Positions 9,023 to 16,350 of a stretch of 38,867 nt of DNA are shown here, in pieces. The notes under the pieces were generated by a model, which was given only the letters and a program-made list of their open reading frames with translations, did not search any database and was not told the origin of the DNA. Made by a program: the position numbers and the translations under genes. Every line of letters starts with the position of its first letter. The stretch's first letter is position 1. Origin of the DNA: Lachnospiraceae bacterium (GTDB lineage Bacteria > Bacillota > Clostridia > Lachnospirales > Lachnospiraceae); contig JAFTPO010000037.1 in NCBI GenBank assembly GCA_017463225.1, positions 1-38,867 of the forward strand, given 5' to 3'.

Positions 9023-9046
9023 AGAAAAATCTGTGTCAAAAATGCC

Positions 9047-11317
9047 CTAATCTCTATTCTTTCTTATGTCATCCACAATAGTTTCCACAAGCTTCTCCTC
9101 AGAAGTATCATCCTCTCCAACGATCTGGTTTGAATATTTTTTCTTAGATACCTCAATCCACTTACTTAAAAGTTCATGTAACTGAACCTTTTCAAATGGC
9201 TTCGCCAGAAAATCCTGGAAACCGTTGCTAAGGTACATTTCCTTCGCACCCTCTATAGCATTTGCAGTTAAGGCTATAACCACTGTGTTGTTATTAAGCT
9301 CACTTTCTGAGCGTATTATACGTGTGGCCTCAACGCCATCCATCTCCGGCATCATATGATCCATAAGAATCATATCATACTGATTCTCCTTAGCTAATTC
9401 TATGGCCTTCTTGCCACTATCAGCCTCGTGAATATCAAACTTATATTCTGTCATCATTTTAACAACAACCTTGCGGTTAATGATGTTATCATCCACAACA
9501 AGCACTCGAAGACCTTGGCATTCAAACATCCTCATATCCGTTTTCTTAAGTGCCTCTCTGGTAATCGGATTGTCCTTAATGGTATCTCTTGTTACCACCT
9601 TCTGAATTATAACCACCGTAAATGTTGTTCCCCTGCCATACTCACTTTCTACCTGAATATCACCATCCATAAGCTGAACCAGATTCTTAGTGATAGCCAG
9701 TCCTAAACCGGTTCCCTCTACCTTACGGTTTATATTCATATCAAGCTGCTGGAAGGACTCATAAATATGGTCCAAATCCTCCGGCTTAATGCCAATACCT
9801 GTATCCTCAACCTCAAAGCACATTCTATAATTCTCATCATCCACAAACTCACCGAAAGCCTTCAAACTGACACTTCCCTGTCTTGTGAATTTCAAAGCAT
9901 TGTTTAGAAGATTAATAAGTACCTGCCTAATCCTCACCTCATCACCATTTAACTTATAAGGTATATCCTGTGCTACGTCTACATTCACCTTTAGTCCCTT
10001 CTGCGCCGCAGCTACCTTTATCATATTTACAGTATCCTGCACCAGAATCTGTACATAATAATCACTGTTAATAAGCTCCATCTTGCCAGCTTCAACCTTA
10101 GAAAGGTCCAGGATGTCATTGATTATTCCTAAAAGATTAAGAGCTGCCGACTTGATATCGCAGGCAAAATCGTACATTTTTCTGCCACGACTTTCCTCGA
10201 TAATAAGCTCGCTTAAGCCAACTATGGCATTCATCGGTGTTCTAATCTCATGAGACATATTAGCTAAGAACTGGCTTTTGGCCTGGTTAGCCGCCTCAGC
10301 CTTCTCTCTCATCAGATTTACATTCTTGATATATTCAACAGTGTCAGTTACATCTGTAAACAATATGGTATAACCACGTACATCCCCATCTAAATCCTTA
10401 AGTCTGCTGATGTGTCCCTCGTAGTTTCTGCCATCTACTATAAACTCATTCTTATCTTCTTCCACAAGAACCTGTAGTGGGAACTCCGATATTTCTCCTA
10501 TGGTTTTATAGGTGGATATGCCAGGAAACACCTTCTCTGCAGTCTTATTATAGCTTATTACCTTGAAATGCTCATCCAAGGTAATAACACCGTCATTCAA
10601 GGCCTGGAGTACGTTATTTGCCGCAGCCTTAGTAAGGTTGTAATCCTTACGATTCCACACAAATATGGTCATTATAGATAGCATAGTCGCCATAGTTACA
10701 GGGGTTGGATCATAGCTATTGAATACGCCCAAGGTGTAAATCACGAACACAAAGAAGGCTATAAAGCTACCTCCGATTATCATAAAAAGGTTCCTACGCT
10801 TTTTCTTCTCCTTTTCCTTCCTGACACTGTCAAATAATGTCCATGCCACAACTGCCCACGGAATAACTATTGCTATCAAACAATGAACATAGAAATATGG
10901 ACCATACTCAAGCACCAAACGATAATTAAAGTCTACCACCTCAAAGGCAATAGATTTGTAGAACACAGTATGCATAGGTGTTGTCCAGACTATAATCACA
11001 CCCACCAATGCCAATATCAAAAGACTTCTCTCAAACAGTCTTCTTTCTTTACATCCACAATAATGCCTTATAAACATCATATAAAATATTGCAACTACAG
11101 AAGAACCCAGATACTCAAATTTCACCGCTATCATAGCTTCTTCCTTTGTTTTAGAAAACAACTCAAGAAGATATCCTGAACTGTGAACCAACTCCGCTAT
11201 CATAAAGTAGCTTAATAGCTTCTGCCCATATGTAGCTTCTCCCCTAAACATTACTATAAGCGAGCTTAACACCATAAATATGGAAAGCACGTGCAAAACA
11301 ATCATAATATCGAACAT
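9047..11317 (-). CDS. Membrane hybrid histidine kinase (7TM-PAS-HisKA-HATPase-REC)
   Basis: Sensor kinase with a fused receiver. With the start at 11317 the product is 756 aa. The first ~225 residues contain about seven membrane helices of the histidine kinase N-terminal 7TM type. They are followed by a PAS domain, HisKA with SHEIRTPMN (phosphorylated H356), HATPase boxes NLLNNALKF, DTGIGI and GTGLGLAIT, and a receiver with VVDDN and phosphoacceptor D653 (LMDHMMPEMDG), ending in a short acidic tail. I chose 11317 because GGGGGA lies 7 bases before it; the ATG at 11332 has no SD. No partner response regulator with an output domain lies next door, so the phosphorelay partner (perhaps an HPt protein) is elsewhere. 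A leader hairpin (11342-11369) may affect its expression. Confidence 0.9.
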   Translation of the reverse strand: MFDIMIVLHVLSIFMVLSSLIVMFRGEATYGQKLLSYFMIAELVHSSGYLLELFSKTKEEAMIAVKFEYLGSSVVAIFYMMFIRHYCGCKERRLFERSLLILALVGVIIVWTTPMHTVFYKSIAFEVVDFNYRLVLEYGPYFYVHCLIAIVIPWAVVAWTLFDSVRKEKEKKKRRNLFMIIGGSFIAFFVFVIYTLGVFNSYDPTPVTMATMLSIMTIFVWNRKDYNLTKAAANNVLQALNDGVITLDEHFKVISYNKTAEKVFPGISTYKTIGEISEFPLQVLVEEDKNEFIVDGRNYEGHISRLKDLDGDVRGYTILFTDVTDTVEYIKNVNLMREKAEAANQAKSQFLANMSHEIRTPMNAIVGLSELIIEESRGRKMYDFACDIKSAALNLLGIINDILDLSKVEAGKMELINSDYYVQILVQDTVNMIKVAAAQKGLKVNVDVAQDIPYKLNGDEVRIRQVLINLLNNALKFTRQGSVSLKAFGEFVDDENYRMCFEVEDTGIGIKPEDLDHIYESFQQLDMNINRKVEGTGLGLAITKNLVQLMDGDIQVESEYGRGTTFTVVIIQKVVTRDTIKDNPITREALKKTDMRMFECQGLRVLVVDDNIINRKVVVKMMTEYKFDIHEADSGKKAIELAKENQYDMILMDHMMPEMDGVEATRIIRSESELNNNTVVIALTANAIEGAKEMYLSNGFQDFLAKPFEKVQLHELLSKWIEVSKKKYSNQIVGEDDTSEEKLVETIVDDIRKNRD

Positions 11318-11341
11318 AACAAATTCCCCCATATAATAATT

Positions 11342-11369
11342 AAAAGGGGAAGCATTACTCCCCCATTTT
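11342..11369 (-). promoter_or_regulatory. Leader hairpin upstream of the histidine kinase
   Basis: Read on the minus strand, GGGGGAG and CTTCCCC form a 7-bp stem with a 5-base loop, followed by TTTT, within the roughly 65-base leader. The CTTCCCC arm can alternatively pair with the SD GGGGGA at 11325-11330, so the leader could switch between SD-free and SD-paired forms. Weak terminator activity is also possible. Confidence 0.45.
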
Positions 11370-11391
11370 ATAATCCAAGTAACCTACCTAT

Positions 11392-11419
11392 ATTGTAGCA
11401 AAAAATGAGATTATTACAA
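11392..11419 (-). promoter_or_regulatory. Candidate promoter of the histidine kinase
   Basis: Minus-strand TTGTAA (11414-11419), 16 bases, TACAAT (11392-11397). Just beyond it, two direct copies of GTTACC (11440-11445 and 11451-11456) are spaced by one helical turn between the two divergent genes. Confidence 0.5.
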
Positions 11420-11491
11420 TAATTCTTTAGCTCAAAAAGGTTACCTAAAAGTTACCATTTTTTCTTTACCATTTCTTAACCACCTGTTTCA

Positions 11492-11520
11492 TTGAATTTA
11501 TTATGGCATTATGCTATTCT
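11492..11520 (+). promoter_or_regulatory. Promoter of the riboswitch-CaCA transcript
   Basis: TTGAAT (11492-11497), 17 bases, TATTCT (11515-11520). The aptamer begins about 11 bases after the -10, as expected for a transcript starting with the riboswitch. Confidence 0.65.
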
Positions 11521-11530
11521 TTCCTTAGTA

Positions 11531-11670
11531 TAAAGGGAGTAGTGAGCGCGTAATACGCGTTGCATCGTTCGTCATCACGTCCCATTGGGTCCGGGCTATG
11601 CACTTACACTTTTTTGTATGTTACGAGACTTTTACTGCATTTTTTGTTGTGCAGGAAAGTCTTTTTCTTT
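11531..11670 (+). promoter_or_regulatory. yybP-ykoY-type manganese riboswitch with terminator
   Basis: The hallmark 5' aptamer strand AAAGGGAGTAG (11532-11542) is followed by a GC-rich arm, CGTCATCACG and the 3' strand ending in GAGACTTTT. The same 3' strand (from 11627) can instead form a terminator stem GACTTT..CTGCA with TGCAG..AAAGTC (11650-11661), followed by TTTTTCTTT (11662-11670). This mutually exclusive layout is the published logic of this class: Mn2+ stabilises the aptamer and lets transcription continue. The riboswitch at 21.6-21.8 kb repeats the layout in front of a cation ATPase. The class assignment rests on motif recall and context, without a covariance-model search. Confidence 0.8.
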
Positions 11671-11705
11671 GCACAGATTTAAAACTATTAGAGGAGGGCA
11701 TCGTT

Positions 11706-12623
11706 ATGATGTATTTACTGTTAATCGTCGGCTTTGTATTGCTTGTTAAGGGAGCTGACATGTTTGTAGATGGTTCTTCATCCATCGCTGGAATCCTTAA
11801 GGTTCCTTCACTTATTATTGGACTTACAATCGTTGCTATGGGCACCAGTGCTCCAGAGGCTTCAGTTAGTATCACCGCAGGACTTGCAGGTAACGCTGAT
11901 ATTTCTCTCGGAAATGTAGTTGGTTCTAACATCTTCAACATCTTGTTTGTAGTTGGTCTTTGCTCTATTATTTTCCCAGCAGAGACACCAAAAGATATTA
12001 TGAAGAGAGATGTTTGGTGGAACATCGCAGCCAGCGTTGGTTTACTTCTCCTTATCTTAGACAAGAAGCTTAGCCGTCTGGATGGTGTTATCCTTTTAGT
12101 TGCATTTGTTACATATATTGGTCTTATGATTAGAAGCGCATTAAAGAATCGTGTTGAGAGCGACGCTCAGGAAACTATGTCAGTTCCTAAGAGTATTATC
12201 TTCGCCATCATCGGCTTAGCTATGATTATCTTAGGTGGCAATCTTGTAGTAGACAATGCCAGTGAAATCGCCATCGCTTGGGGTATGAGCGAGGCATTAG
12301 TTGGTCTTACCATCGTAGCTATCGGAACTTCTCTCCCAGAGCTCGTTACTTCAGTTACAGCTTCAAAGAAGGGTGACTCAGGTATCTCTCTTGGTAACGC
12401 AGTAGGTTCAGATCTATTCAACATTATGTTCATCCTTGGTATTGCAGCAGTATTAGCACCTATCACAGTTGCTCCAGAGCTTATCATCGATACAGTAATC
12501 ATGATTGCAGTAGCTGTCCTTATCACTATCTTCTGCAAATCATCAACCAAGATTAACCGCATCGAAGGTATCATCATGCTTGTGGGATACATCGTATACA
12601 CAGCATACATCATAATGAGATAA
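11706..12623 (+). CDS. CaCA-family cation exchanger (YrbG-like), probably Mn2+ or Ca2+ efflux
   Basis: Integral membrane antiporter of the Ca2+:cation family, 305 aa with about ten helices. The two inverted alpha repeats are clear: GTSAPEASVSITAG with SLGNVVGSNIFNI in the first half, and GTSLPELVTSVTAS with SLGNAVGSDLFNI in the second. These GTSxPE and GNxxGSxxFN motifs bind the cation. The start at 11706 has GGAGGG 7 bases upstream; the frame stays open upstream to 11598, but that would run through the riboswitch terminator and is rejected. The Mn2+-type riboswitch in the leader argues for Mn2+ export, or Ca2+/Mn2+ exchange, as the physiological role. A terminator follows immediately. Confidence 0.9.
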   Translation: MMYLLLIVGFVLLVKGADMFVDGSSSIAGILKVPSLIIGLTIVAMGTSAPEASVSITAGLAGNADISLGNVVGSNIFNILFVVGLCSIIFPAETPKDIMKRDVWWNIAASVGLLLLILDKKLSRLDGVILLVAFVTYIGLMIRSALKNRVESDAQETMSVPKSIIFAIIGLAMIILGGNLVVDNASEIAIAWGMSEALVGLTIVAIGTSLPELVTSVTASKKGDSGISLGNAVGSDLFNIMFILGIAAVLAPITVAPELIIDTVIMIAVAVLITIFCKSSTKINRIEGIIMLVGYIVYTAYIIMR

Positions 12624-12639
12624 ACAACATTATAGGAAG

Positions 12640-12961
12640 TTGAAGCAAAGTCAACCCTTCCGCAGCTTGCGGAGGGGTTTTCTCTTTGTATGAGAGGGGA
12701 CATAGCTGACACCACTACACACTCCGTCGTGCTGATTTTCTAATACCCGGGTAAATGTATCTAAACATTTCGCCACCGCCCCATAGTCACCGTCCATGGT
12801 TCCTATGGGGCTCGCGCTGACATCCGTGTCATCGCGTGGCTGAATAACTCATTCCGGGTATAAGAAAATCTGGCACTCCTACGTAAAAGTAGCGGTGGCA
12901 GCTATGTCCCCCTCATACTCAAAAGTATATCGGCAAGCTGCGAGAAGGTGACTTGCTTCAA
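12640..12961. repeat. Palindrome I: 322-bp branched imperfect inverted repeat
   Basis: The arms pair in order: TTGAAGCAA (12640-12648) with 12953-12961; CGCAGCTTGC (12661-12670) with 12933-12942; GGGGACATAGCTG (12696-12708) with 12899-12911; and GATTTTCTAATACCCGG (12734-12750) with 12854-12870 at 16 of 17. At the tip GCCAC/GTGGC closes a junction bearing two hairpins, CCCCATAG/CTATGGGG (12779-12810) and CGCGcTGACA/TGTCAtCGCG (12813-12836). No protein-coding signal was seen. Its plan matches Palindrome II although most stem sequences differ. Confidence 0.85.
12655..12687 (+). terminator. Intrinsic terminator of the CaCA gene
   Basis: CCCTTCCGC (12655-12663) pairs with GCGGAGGGG (12669-12677; one G-T pair) and is followed by TTTTCTCTTT. 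It lies inside the left arm of Palindrome I, so terminator and long-range fold compete. Confidence 0.85.
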
Positions 12962-13004
12962 TGCCTTCGGCATATGTAATATGAAGGATATCGCCATAGG
13001 CGAT

Positions 13005-13338
13005 GAAGTTGATTTGTGCCCTGAGCATATGTGCCAATCTACATATGTGTAAGGTATAAGGTGTTACCAGACTGACAAGCTGACATTACAACGAGGAGAA
13101 TGATTTTCTTATGTCCAAGATTCATTAAACAAGGGGAGCGCTGGCACGGATGCCAGCGCAGTTCCCTCCCGTGCACGGACGCACGGTAGGGAACGAGCCC
13201 CGTAATGTAAGAATATTTATACTTGGACATTAGAAAATCACTCCGCAGTTGTACGGAAGCTGTCAGTCTGGTAACACCTTATACCGAGGCACACAAAAAG
13301 CCCTGGCACATATGTGCTAGGGCTTTCAAATCAACTTC
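13005..13338. repeat. Palindrome II: 334-bp branched imperfect inverted repeat
   Basis: The outer arms GAAGTTGATTTG (13005-13016) pair with 13327-13338. A perfect 25-bp stem joins 13053-13077 and 13261-13285. GATTTTCTTATGTCCAAG (13102-13119) pairs with 13222-13239 at 17 of 18. At the tip GGGG/CCCC (13133-13136/13198-13201) closes a three-way junction with CGCTGGCA/TGCCAGCG (13139-13158) and TTCCCTcCCGTGC/GCACGGtAGGGAA (13162-13193). It shares the GATTTTCTwAT stem and the two-hairpin tip with Palindrome I. Confidence 0.87.
13295..13326 (-). terminator. Intrinsic terminator of the hydrogenase-chemoreceptor gene
   Basis: On the minus strand AAAGCCCT (13319-13326) and AGGGCTTT (13297-13304) pair, extended by GCAC/GTGC around an ATAT loop, with T residues following. 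It lies inside the right arm of Palindrome II. Confidence 0.85.
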
Positions 13339-13359
13339 CTATAATGTTGTTTATGTATT

Positions 13360-15288
13360 CTATACGCCGGCTACCAGCTCGTCCATCATCTGTTTGATGT
13401 TGTTACTGATGTCCATAACGTTAGTTGAGGATGCTGCAATCTCCTCTGTTGATGCTGCTAAGTTCTGGGTTCTATCGCAAACCTTCGCAACTACCTCAAG
13501 GAGGTTCTGAGCCTCTGCGTTAATAGAGCGCATAGCCCTTTCTATCTTCTCCTGGCCCTGGTTAGAGCTCTCCACTGTATCTCTTGAATTCTTTGCAAGC
13601 TCATTAATCTCAGTTGCTACTACCGCGAAGCCTCGTCCTGCCTCACCTGCACGGGCTGCCTCTATGGAAGCATTCAGCGCAAGCAGGTTAGTCTTAGATG
13701 ATATAGCTACTACCTGATTATTATTCTCTCTAAGCTCTGAGAGAAGGTCATAAATCTCAGTAAGAGATGCCTCAAGCTTCTGACAGAATTCTGTAACTGT
13801 CTGAATCTCCTCTGATATACCTGTACTCTCTGATGCGTTGGAGTTGTTACCTGACTCCATATGCTCAACTGCCACATTAAGTCCTTCGAACTCAAGATTA
13901 ATGCTCTCAACTGCTGCCACGATACCGGCCTTCTGAGCGTTAATCTCATCCATAAGAACTGTAATCTCAGCTCTCTCCTTCTCTGCTAAGTCCTTAATGA
14001 AATGGATACAATTCTCCTTAACATTAAAGCCATTGTGAATAGCTGTAGCCATATCCTTACAGCTATCATATCCACAGCATGAACAGTCGATGCATCTCTT
14101 CTCTGCAGTAGTTTTACCCATGCTGTCAAAGATATCATCAAGCTCTGCACGTGATGGCTCACTAATCTTTACACTCTGTGAGCGGTCAGTATATCTTCTG
14201 ATAAAGTCATCTAAATTAAGCTTCTCAAACTGCTTATTTAACCACTTTAATCTATCCTCAGGAGTAAGCATCTTGCCCCATGGATCCTTTTTAGCATCCT
14301 TGGTTGTCTTCTTTCTCTCCTCACGAATTCTAAGCATCTCGTAAAGTGGATCCTCAGTCTCATTCTTAATGCTCTCTGTAGCTGTACCGTACAGACAACC
14401 CTCGCCACAATTAAGTGCATCAATAAAGAGATATGGTGTCATACTCTTTGCGATGCGATCCTTATTCTTCTCAAGGTAGTGATACATATGCTTCTCACCC
14501 TCAACCTGACGGATAAGAACACTGTCACCACAGAACCAGTATACATTTTCCTTAAGTCCACCTGGCATAGGATAGATTGAACCAAGACCGTAGTCAATCT
14601 CATCTGAGCAAGGTGTACCTGTAAGGTTATTCTTTCTAATATATCTCATAAGATGATCAAATGTAACGTTATAGCTTATGTATCCGTTACAGTTTGGATC
14701 ATCAATCTCCATCTTCTTAGCTATACATGGGCTGATAAATGCAAGCTTATCAGTAATACCCATATACTTCTTTGCGTAGATTGCTCCACACATCATAGGG
14801 CTATGTACAGGGAAAAGCTTTGGTATAAGCTCCGGAATATATCTCTCAATATATCCGACTACTGCAGGACATGGCTGTGAGATACCGCCGGTAAAATTAT
14901 ACTTAGTCACATAGTTTAGATATCCCCAAGTTGTGATATCTGCTGCAAATGAGATACTAATTATTCTATTTACTCCTGCAGCCTTAAGTGCTCCTAATAC
15001 TCTCTCATACTCGTTAGGGTAATTAGCCTTAAATGCAGGGGCTATAAGAATAGATATTCTCTCGCCTCTTCTAAGTGCCTCGAAGAACGCCTCTGTATCG
15101 TCATTAAACTCTCTGGCGTCATGCTTACATACATCAAAGCAGGCTCCACAAGCAACGCACCTGTCCCCATCTACCTGAATCTTTGAAATACCATCTTCCT
15201 CTACGTGCACATTAGCTCCCATACAGCTACAGGTGCTAATACATTTGTTACAACCAACACAGTTGTCATTAGTATATACTAAAGACAT
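13360..15288 (-). CDS. Soluble [FeFe]-hydrogenase-chemoreceptor fusion (putative H2/redox sensor)
   Basis: 642-aa protein without signal peptide or membrane helices. The N-terminus carries two 4Fe-4S motifs (C10, C13, C16, C20; C44, C47, C50, C54). An H-cluster domain follows with all four cluster cysteines: C140 (QPCPAV), C188 (SPCIAKKME) and C294/C298 (NCGEGC). The proton-relay cysteine of catalytic HydA is proline (P139), as expected of sensory group C/D enzymes rather than H2 producers. Next is another Fe-S domain (C399, C402, C405, C410; [10 protein letters not shown]). The C-terminal ~180 residues are a methyl-accepting signalling hairpin with the tip [22 protein letters not shown] lies 7 bases before the ATG. 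It is 54 bases downstream of the Mrp gene, probably co-transcribed. Reporting to CheA/CheW is inferred. Confidence 0.88.
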   Translation of the reverse strand: MSLVYTNDNCVGCNKCISTCSCMGANVHVEEDGISKIQVDGDRCVACGACFDVCKHDAREFNDDTEAFFEALRRGERISILIAPAFKANYPNEYERVLGALKAAGVNRIISISFAADITTWGYLNYVTKYNFTGGISQPCPAVVGYIERYIPELIPKLFPVHSPMMCGAIYAKKYMGITDKLAFISPCIAKKMEIDDPNCNGYISYNVTFDHLMRYIRKNNLTGTPCSDEIDYGLGSIYPMPGGLKENVYWFCGDSVLIRQVEGEKHMYHYLEKNKDRIAKSMTPYLFIDALNCGEGCLYGTATESIKNETEDPLYEMLRIREERKKTTKDAKKDPWGKMLTPEDRLKWLNKQFEKLNLDDFIRRYTDRSQSVKISEPSRAELDDIFDSMGKTTAEKRCIDCSCCGYDSCKDMATAIHNGFNVKENCIHFIKDLAEKERAEITVLMDEINAQKAGIVAAVESINLEFEGLNVAVEHMESGNNSNASESTGISEEIQTVTEFCQKLEASLTEIYDLLSELRENNNQVVAISSKTNLLALNASIEAARAGEAGRGFAVVATEINELAKNSRDTVESSNQGQEKIERAMRSINAEAQNLLEVVAKVCDRTQNLAASTEEIAASSTNVMDISNNIKQMMDELVAGV

Positions 15289-15342
15289 GTAACCACTCCC
15301 TTCTCTTTTTTGTACCTCGGATAAGATTGTCCTACGCTTTTT

Positions 15343-16170
15343 CTAACATTTTTCTATGGCCTCAAAAAGCTCATCTAACCACTGTCCGTCAAAGTCCTCA
15401 ATATCTCCTGTATCAACCAGACTTCTTAGCTTCTTCTCTATAGGAAGCTTAGCTATGGTCTCTATGCCGTATGACTTTGCCAGCTCTTCAATATTACTCT
15501 GTCCATAGATGTAATGCTTTTCGTCACACTTATCGCACACAAAGTATGACATATTTTCTACTATACCTAAAATAGGGACATTCATCATATCCGCCATCTT
15601 AACTGCCTTCTCCACTATCATGGAAACCAAATCCTGCGGGGAGGTGACAACTACTATACCATCTACAGGAAGTGACTGAAATACAGTTAAAGGTACATCT
15701 CCAGTTCCCGGAGGACAGTCCACAAACATTATATCTACATCCTGCCACATAACATCTGACCAGAATTGCTTTACAGTACCTGCAAGTATAGGTCCTCTCC
15801 ATATTACAGGCTTTGTCTCATCCTCAAGCAATAAATTGATGGATATCATCTCTATGCCGGTCTTAGTGCAAACAGGAAAAATTGCCTCATCTGTAACCAG
15901 TGCCTTTTGGTCAATCTTAAATGTCTTAGGTATAGATGGGCCGGTAATGTCTGCATCAATGATAGCTGTCTCATAACCCTTTCTTCTGGATAAAACAGAA
16001 AGCAATGAAGTAACCATTGACTTTCCTACGCCGCCCTTGCCACTGACAACTGCTATAACCTTCTTTATATTAGAAAATTCATTGGCAGGTACCTCTAAGC
16101 TCTGAGCCGTCCTATCCTTACACCCGCTTACGTTGCAGGTTTCGCAATTATGTGTACAACCTTCACTCAT
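15343..16170 (-). CDS. Mrp/NBP35-type Fe-S cluster carrier ATPase
   Basis: 275-aa P-loop ATPase of the Mrp/NBP35/ApbC family that binds and transfers 4Fe-4S clusters. The deviant Walker A GKGGVGKS lies near residue 44. DADITGPSIP and DCPPGTGD are family signatures, and a CxxC near residue 216 (CDKC) holds the bridging cluster between subunits. It also has an N-terminal cysteine cluster (CTHNCETCNVSGC) like that of eukaryotic NBP35, which many bacterial Mrp proteins lack. AGGAGA precedes the ATG. The gene has its own near-perfect promoter and sits directly upstream of the hydrogenase-chemoreceptor gene, so loading Fe-S clusters into that protein is a reasonable inference. Confidence 0.92.
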   Translation of the reverse strand: MSEGCTHNCETCNVSGCKDRTAQSLEVPANEFSNIKKVIAVVSGKGGVGKSMVTSLLSVLSRRKGYETAIIDADITGPSIPKTFKIDQKALVTDEAIFPVCTKTGIEMISINLLLEDETKPVIWRGPILAGTVKQFWSDVMWQDVDIMFVDCPPGTGDVPLTVFQSLPVDGIVVVTSPQDLVSMIVEKAVKMADMMNVPILGIVENMSYFVCDKCDEKHYIYGQSNIEELAKSYGIETIAKLPIEKKLRSLVDTGDIEDFDGQWLDELFEAIEKC

Positions 16171-16257
16171 GACTAATCTCCTAAACTGTCTGTTATGTTA
16201 CTGTGCTTAATTATTTGACCTAAGTCTAATACTCATCACAGCTGTTAAAGTGTAAAT

Positions 16258-16286
16258 ATTATACCATTTTTGAGAAATATTATCAA
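16258..16286 (-). promoter_or_regulatory. Strong promoter of the mrp-hydrogenase operon
   Basis: Minus-strand TTGATA (16281-16286), 17 bases, perfect TATAAT (16258-16263), about 90 bases upstream of the Mrp start codon. Confidence 0.8.
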
Positions 16287-16350
16287 TTATTTTCCCAAAA
16301 CAACAGCTTTATTCTTCCATATTTGTGTATATTTTGACAAAAATCATCAA

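Larger units (their letters stand above)
12620..13354. repeat. Perfect 24-bp inverted repeats framing a 735-bp structured intergenic block
   Basis: Positions 12620-12643 and 13331-13354 are exact reverse complements (24 of 24). The left copy includes the stop codon of the exchanger; the right copy ends 6 bases before the stop of the hydrogenase gene. The 736-base gap between these convergent genes contains no credible CDS. It holds two large palindromes, each including a terminator, and a series of small hairpins between them, such as ATGCC/GGCAT (12960-12972) and ATCGCC/GGCGAT (about 12989-13004). It could be a MITE-like mobile unit with terminal inverted repeats or one large structured RNA. 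Confidence 0.8.

Noticed and set aside
9047-9100. A separate response-regulator gene at the 3' end of the kinase
   Set aside because: The receiver is in frame with the kinase and no stop or start separates them; it is a hybrid kinase.
11598-11705. A longer N-terminus for the CaCA exchanger starting at 11598
   Set aside because: It would translate the riboswitch aptamer tail and terminator; the ATG at 11706 has a strong SD and begins the first membrane helix.
12167-12715. 182-codon minus-strand frame across the exchanger gene
   Set aside because: It is antisense to a clear CaCA protein and runs into the terminator and palindrome; no family resemblance.
13053-13285. Integron attC site or retron msr-msd
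   Set aside because: The size and branched tip might suggest them, but there is no integrase or reverse transcriptase, no clear R/L box pair and no cassette gene.
12620-13354. Insertion sequence remnant
   Set aside because: The 24-bp inverted repeats fit terminal repeats, but no transposase fragment and no target-site duplication were found, so it is listed as a repeat only.
13039-13510. Short frames inside Palindrome II and its right edge (63 and 95 codons)
   Set aside because: They cross perfect inverted repeats and the hydrogenase gene end; their residues are dictated by the repeats and no SD is present.
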